Below the pieces are notes generated by a model, which was not told the origin of the DNA, did no database searches, and saw only the letters and a program-made list of their open reading frames with translations. From Wocania arenilitoris (GTDB taxonomy: Bacteria > Bacteroidota > Bacteroidia > Flavobacteriales > Flavobacteriaceae), in NCBI RefSeq assembly GCF_021728535.1, contig NZ_JAKKDU010000001.1, positions 234,298-298,297 of the forward strand: a stretch of DNA of 64,000 nt, written 5' to 3'. Every line of letters begins with the position of its first letter. Positions within the stretch are counted from its first letter, which is position 1. Below are positions 1-8,286 of the stretch, piece after piece. The translations under genes were made by a program, and so were the position numbers.

Positions 1-2720
1 GTGTTGTAGATGGTATTTCTTTTAATCCTATACCTGAAGTGATTGTTACTATTGAAGAAACAAATCAAACTACTCAAACAAATTTACTAGGCGAATTTAT
101 ATTTAATAATAATGTGCCTTTGGGCGAACAAATTTTAAGAATTTCCAAAATAGGATATATTACTAAAAGATACCCCATTGTTGTTAATGAAAACCAAACG
201 GTGAATATTACCGATATGACTTTGGAAGTCGATACCGCTTCACAAAACCTATTTACAATAACACTTTCTGATGATGAGTTAAACGACGACACGAGTGGTG
301 CAGATAATATTTCGGGATTATTGGCATCTTCACTAGATGTGTTTCAACGTACTGCTGCGTTTGAGTTTAGCTCCTCGTTTTTTCGAGTTAGGGGCTTAGA
401 TTCAAAAAACGGATCTATACTAATAAATGGTATAGAAATGAATAAAATTTACAACGGAAGACCACAATGGAGCAATTGGGGCGGTATTAATGATGTATTG
501 CGTAATCAAGAGCTTACATGGGGCTCAACACCTTCAAACTATAATTTTGGAGGTATTTTAGGTACAACAAATATTAACGTAAGAGCTTCCGAAGCAAGAC
601 CTGGAGGTAGAATAACATACTCGTCATCTAACCGAAGTTATACCAATAGAGTCATGGCAACCTATGCTTCAGGTTTATTAAAAAACAATTGGGCATATAC
701 TATTTCTATTGGCAGACGCTGGGGTAATGAAGGCTATCAAGATGCAACAAGTTATAATTCTAATTCATTTTTCGCTTCCGCGGAAAAGAAAATTAATGAT
801 GCGCATAGTTTGAATGTAACTGCTATTTACACGCCTAACAGACGTGGTAAATCGTCACCCAACACTCAAGAAATCTACGATTTAAAAGATATTAAATACA
901 ATGAATATTGGGGTTGGCAAAACGGAGAAAAACGAAACTCAAGAATTAAGGAGGTTAACGAACCTATTATGATGTTAAATCATTATTGGGATTTGAATAG
1001 TAAAACAAGTATAAATACAAACATTGGCTACCAATTTGGAAAATTAGGCAACAGCCGATTGGATTATAATGGTGCCGATTTAGTTAATGGGTTTCCGCAA
1101 GGTGGCGGTGCAAACCCAAGCCCTACGTATTATCAAAAATTACCCAGTTATTTTGAACGAAACTTTCCTAACGATTTGCAATTTGCATACAATGCTTTAA
1201 AAATATTTCAAAATGAAGGACAAGTTAATTGGAATGCCATGTACATTGCTAATATTAACAATGCTCAAAATGGAGGAAATGCTATTTATGCCCTTTATGA
1301 AGACCGGGTGGATGACTCACAATTAACCATAAATTCTATTTTAAACACTGAAATTAATGACCACATTCTGATAAACACAGGTATTAATTATAAAAGCTTA
1401 AAGTCTGAAAATTTTGCTGAGGTGTTAGACCTCTTAGGCGCACAAACCTATTTAGATATTGATGGGTTTGCCACTGAAATAAATGAGGCTCAAAACGATT
1501 TGTTAAATCCAAATCGAATTGTATCTGAAGGTGATAAATTTAAATACCATTATAACATTTTTGCTAATGAATTAAGTACTTATGCACAAGCTCAGTTTAA
1601 TTATAAAACACTAGATTTTTATGTTTCAGGTAGTATAAAAAACACGCAATACCAAAGAGAAGGTATTTACCAAAACGGAGGCTTTGCCGATAATTCTTTA
1701 GGCAAAGGCGAACAGCTTACATTTACAGGATTTGGAGCCAAAGTAGGCGCTACTTATAAGCTAACTGGTAAACATGTGTTTGATGTTAATGCAGGATATA
1801 TCTCAAGAGCACCATCAATTCAAAATACTTTTTCAAATTCTAGAGAAAATCATAATATAGTGCCTAATATCTCAGAAGAAAAAGTAGCTTCGGTAGATGC
1901 GAGTTATATTTTTCGTTCCTCTATAGTAAAAGCTAAATTAACAGGATATTTTACAAAAATTACTGATGCCAGTGAGATATCATTCTTTTTTGCCGATGGC
2001 ATTGGTGGCGATAATACCGCATTTGTACAGGAAATTTTACAAGGGATAAATAAAAAACATTTAGGAGCCGAATTTGGTATTGAAGCCCAAGTGACACCAA
2101 CTATTAAATTAAAAGGGGCTGCAGCTGTGGGGCAATTTACTTATGACAATAACCCCAATTTATTTTTGTCAACAGAGCCAGATGACGAATCTATTACAGC
2201 AGGATTTATTGATGGATTTAAAGATTTTGGGCAATCTAAACTTAAAAATTATAAACTTGCCTCTGGTCCGCAAAATGCATATTCAGTAGGATTTGAGTAT
2301 CGAGACCCCGATTTTTGGTGGTTTGGTGCCACGGCAAATTTTTTCTCAAATACGTATATTGATGTGAGTCCGCTAACACGCTCATCAAACTTTACAACCG
2401 ATTTTGATGGCAATATTTTTAACGATTATGATGAAGATTTAGCAAGGACACTTTTAAAGCAAGAACGTTTTGACGATTATATGGTGGTGAATTTAGTGGG
2501 CGGGAAATCATGGAAAATCGGTAAATACTATGTGGGACTTTTTGCAAGCGTTAATAATCTTTTAGATGAAATATATAAAACAGGTGGTTTTGAACAGGGT
2601 AGAAATGCCAATTTTAGAGAGTTGCGTGATGATAAAGCGTTAGAAACTCCAGTTTTTGGTCCAAAATACTGGTATGGAAGAGGGACAACATATTTTTTAA
2701 ACCTTAACCTTAGATTTTAA
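1..2720 (+). CDS. TonB-dependent receptor, 5' end outside window
   Basis: An outer-membrane receptor for TonB-driven uptake of an unidentified substrate. The reading frame is open back to the first base, so the true start lies upstream; a GTG at 39 is internal. The first ~70 residues form a carboxypeptidase-regulatory-like beta-sandwich (LLGEF, LRISKIGYITK), typical of Bacteroidetes receptors. A plug domain follows (FRVRGLDSKNGSILINGIEMN, then WGGINDVLRNQ), and then a long beta-barrel rich in aromatic and Asn residues ending in LNLNLRF, a normal barrel terminus with final Phe. The DUF5689 lipoprotein gene follows after 56 bases that hold a hairpin. The pair resembles other receptor plus surface lipoprotein pairs, but there is no SusD homologue and no evidence for the substrate. 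Confidence 0.93.
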   Translation, partial: VVDGISFNPIPEVIVTIEETNQTTQTNLLGEFIFNNNVPLGEQILRISKIGYITKRYPIVVNENQTVNITDMTLEVDTASQNLFTITLSDDELNDDTSGADNISGLLASSLDVFQRTAAFEFSSSFFRVRGLDSKNGSILINGIEMNKIYNGRPQWSNWGGINDVLRNQELTWGSTPSNYNFGGILGTTNINVRASEARPGGRITYSSSNRSYTNRVMATYASGLLKNNWAYTISIGRRWGNEGYQDATSYNSNSFFASAEKKINDAHSLNVTAIYTPNRRGKSSPNTQEIYDLKDIKYNEYWGWQNGEKRNSRIKEVNEPIMMLNHYWDLNSKTSINTNIGYQFGKLGNSRLDYNGADLVNGFPQGGGANPSPTYYQKLPSYFERNFPNDLQFAYNALKIFQNEGQVNWNAMYIANINNAQNGGNAIYALYEDRVDDSQLTINSILNTEINDHILINTGINYKSLKSENFAEVLDLLGAQTYLDIDGFATEINEAQNDLLNPNRIVSEGDKFKYHYNIFANELSTYAQAQFNYKTLDFYVSGSIKNTQYQREGIYQNGGFADNSLGKGEQLTFTGFGAKVGATYKLTGKHVFDVNAGYISRAPSIQNTFSNSRENHNIVPNISEEKVASVDASYIFRSSIVKAKLTGYFTKITDASEISFFFADGIGGDNTAFVQEILQGINKKHLGAEFGIEAQVTPTIKLKGAAAVGQFTYDNNPNLFLSTEPDDESITAGFIDGFKDFGQSKLKNYKLASGPQNAYSVGFEYRDPDFWWFGATANFFSNTYIDVSPLTRSSNFTTDFDGNIFNDYDEDLARTLLKQERFDDYMVVNLVGGKSWKIGKYYVGLFASVNNLLDEIYKTGGFEQGRNANFRELRDDKALETPVFGPKYWYGRGTTYFLNLNLRF

Positions 2721-2727
2721 AATAAAC

Positions 2728-2760
2728 AAACCTGCAAGGTTTTGAAAACCTTGTAGGTTT
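2728..2760. repeat. Hairpin between receptor and lipoprotein genes
   Basis: Two 16-base arms (2728-2743 and 2745-2760) are complementary with one mismatch, built on AACCTGCAAGG. No U-run follows, so it is more likely a dispersed palindrome or an operon-internal mRNA structure than a terminator. Confidence 0.6.
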
Positions 2761-2776
2761 AAAAATATAGATAGTT

Positions 2777-4204
2777 ATGAAAAAACTTTTAAAAACAGGA
2801 ACTGTATTATTAATACTGTTTTTGGTGTCTTGTGTAAAAGACGACGATTATGGTGTGCCAGATATTTCAATAACAAATCCTGATATTCCGCAAGAAAAAA
2901 TTACCACGTTTAAAGCTATTAAATCGCTTTTTGAACAAGCTGTGAATGGTGGAAATTCAACAGTAATAATAAATGATGATGTTTATATTGAAGGCTATGT
3001 GGTGTCATCAGATAAATCGGGAAACTTTTTTGAAGAGCTCATTATTCAAAATAAAACAGATCATAGTAACCCCGATAACGACACGAGGCTCGGTTTTAAG
3101 ATAGACATAAATGTAAGCAGTTTATCAGATACCTATCAATTTGGTCAAAAAGTATATGTTAAAATGAACGGATTGACCGTTGGTGAAACCAGTGGTGTTA
3201 TTACTATTGGCAAAGGTGATGCGGTAAATGTAAAGCAAATTCAAGCCTCAGAATATAAAGACATTGTTATTAGAACTAGTGAAGTTGCCGAAATATCACC
3301 CAAAATTGTTGGATTAGCAGATTTAACTGAAGCTGATGAAAACACCTTAATTAAGTTAGAAAACATGCAATTAAACCGGTTTGAATTAGGAGCTACTTAC
3401 GCCAGTGAATCTTTTGATGAGTTTGACGGATTCCGATTATTAGAAAGTTGCGATTCTGGTGTTTCTATGATTATGCAAACCAGTACATTTTCAGACTTTA
3501 AATCGTTAATTGTGCCACAAGGGAAAGGAAGCATAACAGGAATATATAGTAGAGATTTTAGAGACGATTTTAGTGTTATAATCATTAATAGTTCTGAGGC
3601 TATTAATTTTGAAAGTACAGAACGTTGCGACCCTATGGAATTAAGCTGTGGTTTAGCAGCAACACTAGGCACAGGAAACTTATTGTTTGAAGATTTTGAA
3701 TCTCAAAAAAATAGTAAACCTATAAATATTACTGGATGGACCAATTACATCGAGGCTGGTACAGAAGCTTGGGAAGGTTGGTCATCAACCTCAACAAATG
3801 CTTCTTTGGGGCGGTCGGCGAGGTTTCAGTCTGCCAGTTCGGGTGATGAAAGTAATATAGGTTGGTTAATTATGCCCGCTATCGATTTAGATGCTCAAGA
3901 TGGAGAAACTCTACGTTTTAAAACATCTAATAGTCGTGCAGACAGCAGCTATATGGAAGTGTTGTATGCTTTAGATTGGGATGGTAATGAGGCCAATATT
4001 AAATCAGCAACTTGGGGTGTGTTATCTGCGGCTTATGTAGTAAAAGATACTGATGCATTTGTGCCTTGGTTTAACTCTGGTAGTGTAGATTTATCGTGTA
4101 TTTCAGGCACCATTCATATCGCATTTAAATATACTGGTAGCGGACAAGATACTTTTGATGGTATTTATGAGTTGGATGAAATCAGTATTGATTTTATTGA
4201 GTAA
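2777..4204 (+). CDS. DUF5689 domain lipoprotein
   Basis: A probable surface or periplasmic lipoprotein that works with the upstream TonB receptor. The N-terminus has a signal peptide with lipobox LVSC, so Cys19 would be lipidated; acidic residues right after it (VKDDD) fit the Bacteroidetes surface-export signal. Residues ~40-275 match the DUF5689 pattern (OB-like strands, VYIEGYVVSSDKSGNFF, GKGSITGIYSRD). Residues ~300-475 look like a jelly-roll 'choice-of-anchor J' type domain (FEDFESQ, GWTNY, WLIMPAIDLD, FKYTGSGQ). DUF5689 has no established biochemical activity. The ATG at 2777 has the signal peptide immediately after it, which fixes the start. Confidence 0.88.
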   Translation: MKKLLKTGTVLLILFLVSCVKDDDYGVPDISITNPDIPQEKITTFKAIKSLFEQAVNGGNSTVIINDDVYIEGYVVSSDKSGNFFEELIIQNKTDHSNPDNDTRLGFKIDINVSSLSDTYQFGQKVYVKMNGLTVGETSGVITIGKGDAVNVKQIQASEYKDIVIRTSEVAEISPKIVGLADLTEADENTLIKLENMQLNRFELGATYASESFDEFDGFRLLESCDSGVSMIMQTSTFSDFKSLIVPQGKGSITGIYSRDFRDDFSVIIINSSEAINFESTERCDPMELSCGLAATLGTGNLLFEDFESQKNSKPINITGWTNYIEAGTEAWEGWSSTSTNASLGRSARFQSASSGDESNIGWLIMPAIDLDAQDGETLRFKTSNSRADSSYMEVLYALDWDGNEANIKSATWGVLSAAYVVKDTDAFVPWFNSGSVDLSCISGTIHIAFKYTGSGQDTFDGIYELDEISIDFIE

Positions 4205-4324
4205 TTAAGAGCAGAAGTGTCAAATTTTTTTGACATATTTACCATATACCATTTCAAATTAAGTAATGATATTAATAGGTTGATAATTAACCTAAAGGTT
4301 ATAAGAATACCTTAAATTCGCAAA

Positions 4325-4702
4325 ATGACTGTTTTCGACCAATTTTACTACTCTATTTATGCGTTTTATAAAAAACGATATAAGCAAAAGGCAAATACTT
4401 TGGCATTGGTTTATGTATCTGTACTTCAAATAAGTTTAGTGCTTTTTTTAGGCTGTTTTTTTGCCGCTTTTTTTAGTAAAATGAATATGGATACAATGTC
4501 ATCTACTAAAGCTTGGACACTATTCATTTTAATATCAATCGCTATTCATTTTAAAAATTGGATGCAATACTCTGGTAAGAGACGCATGATGATAAACGCA
4601 AAATTGATTAAAAAGAAAAAACCATTAACTAACATTTGGCTACTTGTCGTTTTGCCAGTCTTTATTTTAATTTTGGCTTACATTATGTTTCAAGCAATAT
4701 AA
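4325..4702 (+). CDS. Small three-helix membrane protein, unknown function
   Basis: A 125-residue protein with three predicted membrane segments (roughly residues 28-50, 62-78 and 103-122) separated by very basic loops (KKRYKQK, KLIKKKKP). No family is recognised. The loops suggest cytoplasmic faces by the positive-inside rule. It ends exactly where the convergent endonuclease gene ends (4702/4703). The ATG lies 4 bases after TAAATTCG, a one-mismatch promoter core, so the transcript could be nearly leaderless. Confidence 0.7.
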   Translation: MTVFDQFYYSIYAFYKKRYKQKANTLALVYVSVLQISLVLFLGCFFAAFFSKMNMDTMSSTKAWTLFILISIAIHFKNWMQYSGKRRMMINAKLIKKKKPLTNIWLLVVLPVFILILAYIMFQAI

Positions 4703-5671
4703 TTACTTCTTAAAAACAGTATACACTGGAAAATGGTCACTATAACCGCCATTATATCTTTTACCAATATAGGTTCTAAAAGGAGAACCTTTAAATTTGC
4801 CATTAAAAGTTTTTAAAAAGTTTTCATCAAAAATATTTGCAGTGTAAAATTCAAATAAGCTATCTGAAGTTTTAAAAAAGTTAGTCGAAATTAATACTTG
4901 ATCAAATAAATTCCATTGTCTGCCATGGTAAGTTGTTCCTCGACTATACGAGCGCAATGTTTCCATTGGGTTAAACATATCAAAACCATTAACCAGTTGT
5001 TTTATACTATTGCTATGCGGATCATCGTTAAAATCACCAATAACAATAATTTTAGCATCATTATTTTCTAATCGCAATGTCGTAATAATTTCTCCAACTT
5101 TATTTGAAGATGCTAAACGCTTGTACTCTGTTTCCTTTTCGCCTTCTCGTCTAGACGACCAATGATTAACAATAACATGAACAAGTTCGCCATCTAATAA
5201 ACCAGAAACCAATAAAATATCTCGGGTATAGTCAGGAGAGCCATCTTCATCCGTTAGTTTAATAGTAAATGTTTCAGAAGCAGAAACCTTAAACATATTT
5301 GTGTCATAAAGTAAAGCCACATCAATCCCCCGTTCGTCTAGAGAATCATAATGCACGTAGCTGTAATTATAATCTTCCAAATGTTTGGAAGCCATTAAAT
5401 CTTCAATAACTTTGGCGTTTTCAACTTCGCATAAGCCCACAATTGCAGGATGTTTTCCTGTTTCTTTTCTCCCAATATTAGAAATTGCAAAGCCTAATTT
5501 CCTAAGTTTATTTTTATAGCGTTTAGGTGTCCATTTTTTAACCGATATAGGTAAAAAATCATTATCGTTAGTGTGTTTATTGTCCCGTAAATCAAATAAA
5601 TTTTCAAGATTATAAAACGCAACAGTTTGCATATTGTGCCTTACAGGAATGTTATCAAAGGTGTCTGTCAT
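4703..5671 (-). CDS. Endonuclease/exonuclease/phosphatase family protein
   Basis: A 322-residue member of the metal-dependent endonuclease/exonuclease/phosphatase fold. Visible motifs are FYNLENLFD near the N-terminus (metal-binding Asn/Glu), GLCEVEN (catalytic Glu), IVNHWSSRR, VIGDFNDDPHSNS (active-site Asp/Asn) and GGYSDHFPVY at the end (Ser-Asp-His). No signal peptide is seen, so it is probably cytoplasmic, although related proteins are often secreted. Substrate cannot be told; nucleic acid or a phosphoester are both possible. It is convergent with and directly abuts the small membrane protein gene. Its promoter core leaves essentially no leader. Confidence 0.9.
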   Translation of the reverse strand: MTDTFDNIPVRHNMQTVAFYNLENLFDLRDNKHTNDNDFLPISVKKWTPKRYKNKLRKLGFAISNIGRKETGKHPAIVGLCEVENAKVIEDLMASKHLEDYNYSYVHYDSLDERGIDVALLYDTNMFKVSASETFTIKLTDEDGSPDYTRDILLVSGLLDGELVHVIVNHWSSRREGEKETEYKRLASSNKVGEIITTLRLENNDAKIIVIGDFNDDPHSNSIKQLVNGFDMFNPMETLRSYSRGTTYHGRQWNLFDQVLISTNFFKTSDSLFEFYTANIFDENFLKTFNGKFKGSPFRTYIGKRYNGGYSDHFPVYTVFKK

Positions 5672-5675
5672 GGTT

Positions 5676-5683
5676 CAAAAATA
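5676..5683 (-). promoter_or_regulatory. Promoter -7 core of the endonuclease gene
   Basis: Read on the minus strand the bases are TATTTTTG, matching the Bacteroidetes TAnnTTTG core. Only four bases separate it from the ATG at 5671. Confidence 0.6.
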
Positions 5684-5721
5684 GGATTAAAAATATTAAA
5701 ACTAAAATCAAGGCAATTATG

Positions 5722-5729
5722 TAACTTTG
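5722..5729 (+). promoter_or_regulatory. Promoter -7 core of hflX
   Basis: TAACTTTG matches TAnnTTTG exactly. It is followed by CAAC and then the hflX ATG at 5734, so transcription should begin at or next to the start codon. Confidence 0.65.
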
Positions 5730-5733
5730 CAAC

Positions 5734-6951
5734 ATGATTCAAAAGAAAGATACGGTTTTAGAACGCGCCGTTTTAATAGGTATTATTACTAAAGATCAAG
5801 ATGAAGATAAGTCTAAAGAATATTTAGACGAGTTAGAATTTTTAACCTTTACTGCTGGTGGAAATGCTATAAAACGCTTTACCCAAAAAATGGACATGCC
5901 AAATCCTAAAACTTTTATAGGTTCTGGTAAAATGGAAGATGTGCGCAAATTTATTGAAGAAAATGATATTGGTACAGCTATTTTTGATGACGAATTGTCT
6001 GCAGCACAAGAACGAAACATAAGTAAAATACTTAATGTTAAAGTATTAGATAGAACTAATTTAATACTGGATATTTTTGCACAACGCGCACAAACAAGTT
6101 ATGCAAGAACACAAGTGGAATTAGCACAATGTGAATATTTGCTACCTAGACTTAGAGGTATGTGGACTCACCTTGAGCGTCAAAAGGGGGGTATTGGAAT
6201 GCGTGGACCAGGTGAAACTGAAATAGAGACAGATAGACGTATTGTTCGAGACAAAATTTCGCTTTTAAAAGCACGAATAAAAACCATTGACAAACAAATG
6301 GCTGTACAACGTGGAAACCGTGGTAAAATGGTTCGTGTGGCGCTTGTAGGTTATACCAATGTTGGTAAATCTACCTTAATGAATGTAATTAGTAAGAGTG
6401 AAGTATTTGCCGAAAACAAACTGTTTGCCACTTTAGATACTACGGTTAGAAAAGTAGTTATACAAAATTTACCTTTTTTGTTAAGCGATACGGTTGGATT
6501 TATTAGAAAGCTGCCAACCCAATTGGTAGATAGTTTTAAAAGCACCTTAGATGAGGTTAGAGAAGCCGATCTGTTATTGCATGTGGTAGATATTTCGCAC
6601 CCCAATTTTGAAGAACATATTGAGTCTGTAAATAAAATTTTAGGTGAAATAGATAGTAGTGATAAACCAATTATCATGGTGTTTAACAAGATTGATGCTT
6701 ACCAAGCAGAACCTTTTGATGACACCGATTTAGTAGCTAAAAGAACCGAAGCACATTACAGTTTAAACGAGTGGAAAAAAACATGGATGAGTAAATTAGG
6801 TAATAAAGCTTTATTTATCTCTGCATTAAATAAACAGAATTTAGAAGACTTTAAAAAACGTGTTTATGATGAGGTGCGAGAAATTCATATCACACGTTTT
6901 CCATATAATCATTTTCTGTATCCTGATTATGATGACACTCCGCCCTTGTAA
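5734..6951 (+). CDS. hflX: Ribosome-associated GTPase HflX
   Basis: HflX binds ribosomes, splits stalled or hibernating 70S particles under stress, and hydrolyses GTP. The 405 residues show the HflX N-terminal domain (GNAIKRFTQKMDMPNPKTFIGSGK, a nucleotide-binding glycine-rich segment), the glycine-rich linker GIGMRGPGETEIETDRR, and then the G domain: GYTNVGKST (G1), DTVGFIRKLP (G3), NKID (G4). Length is normal for the family. It is a single gene, divergent from the endonuclease, with 62 bases between the two start codons and both promoter cores inside that gap. The following 580 bases contain no clear gene. Confidence 0.97.
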   Translation: MIQKKDTVLERAVLIGIITKDQDEDKSKEYLDELEFLTFTAGGNAIKRFTQKMDMPNPKTFIGSGKMEDVRKFIEENDIGTAIFDDELSAAQERNISKILNVKVLDRTNLILDIFAQRAQTSYARTQVELAQCEYLLPRLRGMWTHLERQKGGIGMRGPGETEIETDRRIVRDKISLLKARIKTIDKQMAVQRGNRGKMVRVALVGYTNVGKSTLMNVISKSEVFAENKLFATLDTTVRKVVIQNLPFLLSDTVGFIRKLPTQLVDSFKSTLDEVREADLLLHVVDISHPNFEEHIESVNKILGEIDSSDKPIIMVFNKIDAYQAEPFDDTDLVAKRTEAHYSLNEWKKTWMSKLGNKALFISALNKQNLEDFKKRVYDEVREIHITRFPYNHFLYPDYDDTPPL

Positions 6952-7531
6952 ATAGTAGACAAAAAGCCGTAAAATGAAACGGATTTAGTCATTTTTAAAT
7001 CGAAAATAGATTAGGGGAATCTTATTGTTGGACGTTGCCGTTGTTGACTTTTTTTATCTATTTGTTTTAGTGTACTTTTATTAAATTTCCAACCAAAGCG
7101 GAATGGAGTTCCCTTTAAGCAATCTCAAGCAATGCAGTTATTGGCAGCCCTATAGGGAGGGATAGCTAAATCAACATAAATAATATTAATATTTTAAGTG
7201 AAAAATCCAAATTTCTTCGTTAAAAATAATCACTATAGCTATGTCTATGTCTCAAATTTTTGCCTAAAACTTTGATTTTTTTCTTTAAAATCTTTTATGT
7301 CATTTTATATCAATTTAGCTATATTGTATTTACGGCATACAACCAGCTAAATTTATTGATTTTTCAAAATATACGTTTAATATGCATAATGGTTTTGCGT
7401 GATTTGGACTACAAACTCGAAAAAATGGATGACACTTTTAAAAGACAGTCCAGGGGTAAAAAAAAACGGGACAATTAGCTAATAATACCTTCTGTAAAAC
7501 TATGGTTCAGGTTTAAATCCCTTAGTAAGAA
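6952..7531. other. Intergenic region without a recognised gene
   Basis: This AT-rich stretch after hflX has no confident gene. It contains the palindrome CCCTATAGGG at about 7149-7158. A 72-codon open frame at 7260-7478 has no ribosome-binding context or family resemblance and was not accepted. Near 7420-7480 the bases are A-rich and look like decayed coding DNA, but nothing can be named. Confidence 0.5.
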
Positions 7532-8188
7532 TCATAATTTCACTCTTTTAATTGCTGTAAAAGCTTTGTCGACATATTCATCTTCAACTAAGATGGTGAA
7601 CTCATTTGTGGTTGAAATTACTTCGTATAATACAATGCCTTCCCAAGCTAATCGTTTAAAAAAGTGATAATATAAACCTGCAACTTTAGAGTTATCTTGT
7701 GGCAAGTTTATTGTGATTGCTGATAAATTATCTTGAACAGCAAGAAACGTTTCATTTTGTAAATGTGTGGTAATATAATGTTTTAAACTGCTAGAAATAA
7801 TCATATTACTTTCATGAATCCCTCTAGTAAAAGTGTAAAATAATTTAGATTTATCATCTATTTTTTCTAAAACTTTAGCGTGATTATGTATTAGCGTATT
7901 TGAGTTTTTAACTGTAAAATCGGTTAGGTTAGAGCGCACCGTAATATCGCCTAAATTCTGTAACATTCGTTTCATTTTTACAGAATTTGATAAATTTACA
8001 GGAGGATTGTAACGCCTTAAAGCCATCATAACAGCTCCTGGTTTCACTTCTTTTTTTAGCATTTCGCTTATTGGTTTTGTTAACTCAACTGCTAAAGCAC
8101 TAAAATTTATGATGTTTCTAGATAAAGCCTCTTCTAAATAGGGTTGAGAAATTAATATGTCTTCTACGCAATTTGAAACCGTCCTCAT
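7532..8188 (-). CDS. ACT-type protein divergent from aspartokinase
   Basis: About 218 residues. The C-terminal ~65 residues (LSAITINLPQDNSKVAGLYY through LVEDEYVDKAFTAI) have the beta-alpha-beta-beta-alpha-beta character of an ACT domain. The N-terminal half (CVEDILISQPYLEEALSRNI, KPGAVMMALRRY) is helical and could bind a partner or DNA. ACT domains bind amino acids, and the gene is divergent from an aspartokinase, so a regulatory role in aspartate-family amino-acid synthesis is plausible but inferred. The open frame extends to 8242, but the promoter core TACATTTG lies at 8218-8211 (minus), inside that extension; translation should therefore start at the ATG at 8188. Confidence 0.75.
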   Translation of the reverse strand: MRTVSNCVEDILISQPYLEEALSRNIINFSALAVELTKPISEMLKKEVKPGAVMMALRRYNPPVNLSNSVKMKRMLQNLGDITVRSNLTDFTVKNSNTLIHNHAKVLEKIDDKSKLFYTFTRGIHESNMIISSSLKHYITTHLQNETFLAVQDNLSAITINLPQDNSKVAGLYYHFFKRLAWEGIVLYEVISTTNEFTILVEDEYVDKAFTAIKRVKL

Positions 8189-8210
8189 GTTAATTATATA
8201 ACAATTTGTG

Positions 8211-8218
8211 CAAATGTA
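8211..8218 (-). promoter_or_regulatory. Promoter -7 core of the ACT-type gene
   Basis: Minus-strand TACATTTG matches TAnnTTTG and gives a leader of roughly 20 bases to the ATG at 8188. It decides the start of that gene. Confidence 0.55.
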
Positions 8219-8286
8219 AATATTTTTTTTAATAAATATCATTGTTGTAGAAAGGAGTTATAATTTTACACTTTAAAATTATTATA

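Noticed and set aside
6952..7200. Riboswitch or recombination site around the CCCTATAGGG palindrome
   Set aside because: Only a short palindrome is seen and no known class could be matched.
7260..7478. 72-codon open frame after hflX
   Set aside because: No family, no promoter or ribosome-binding context, and the composition looks non-coding.
8189..8242. Longer N-terminus for the ACT-type protein
   Set aside because: The promoter core lies inside the extension, so it cannot be translated from that transcript.
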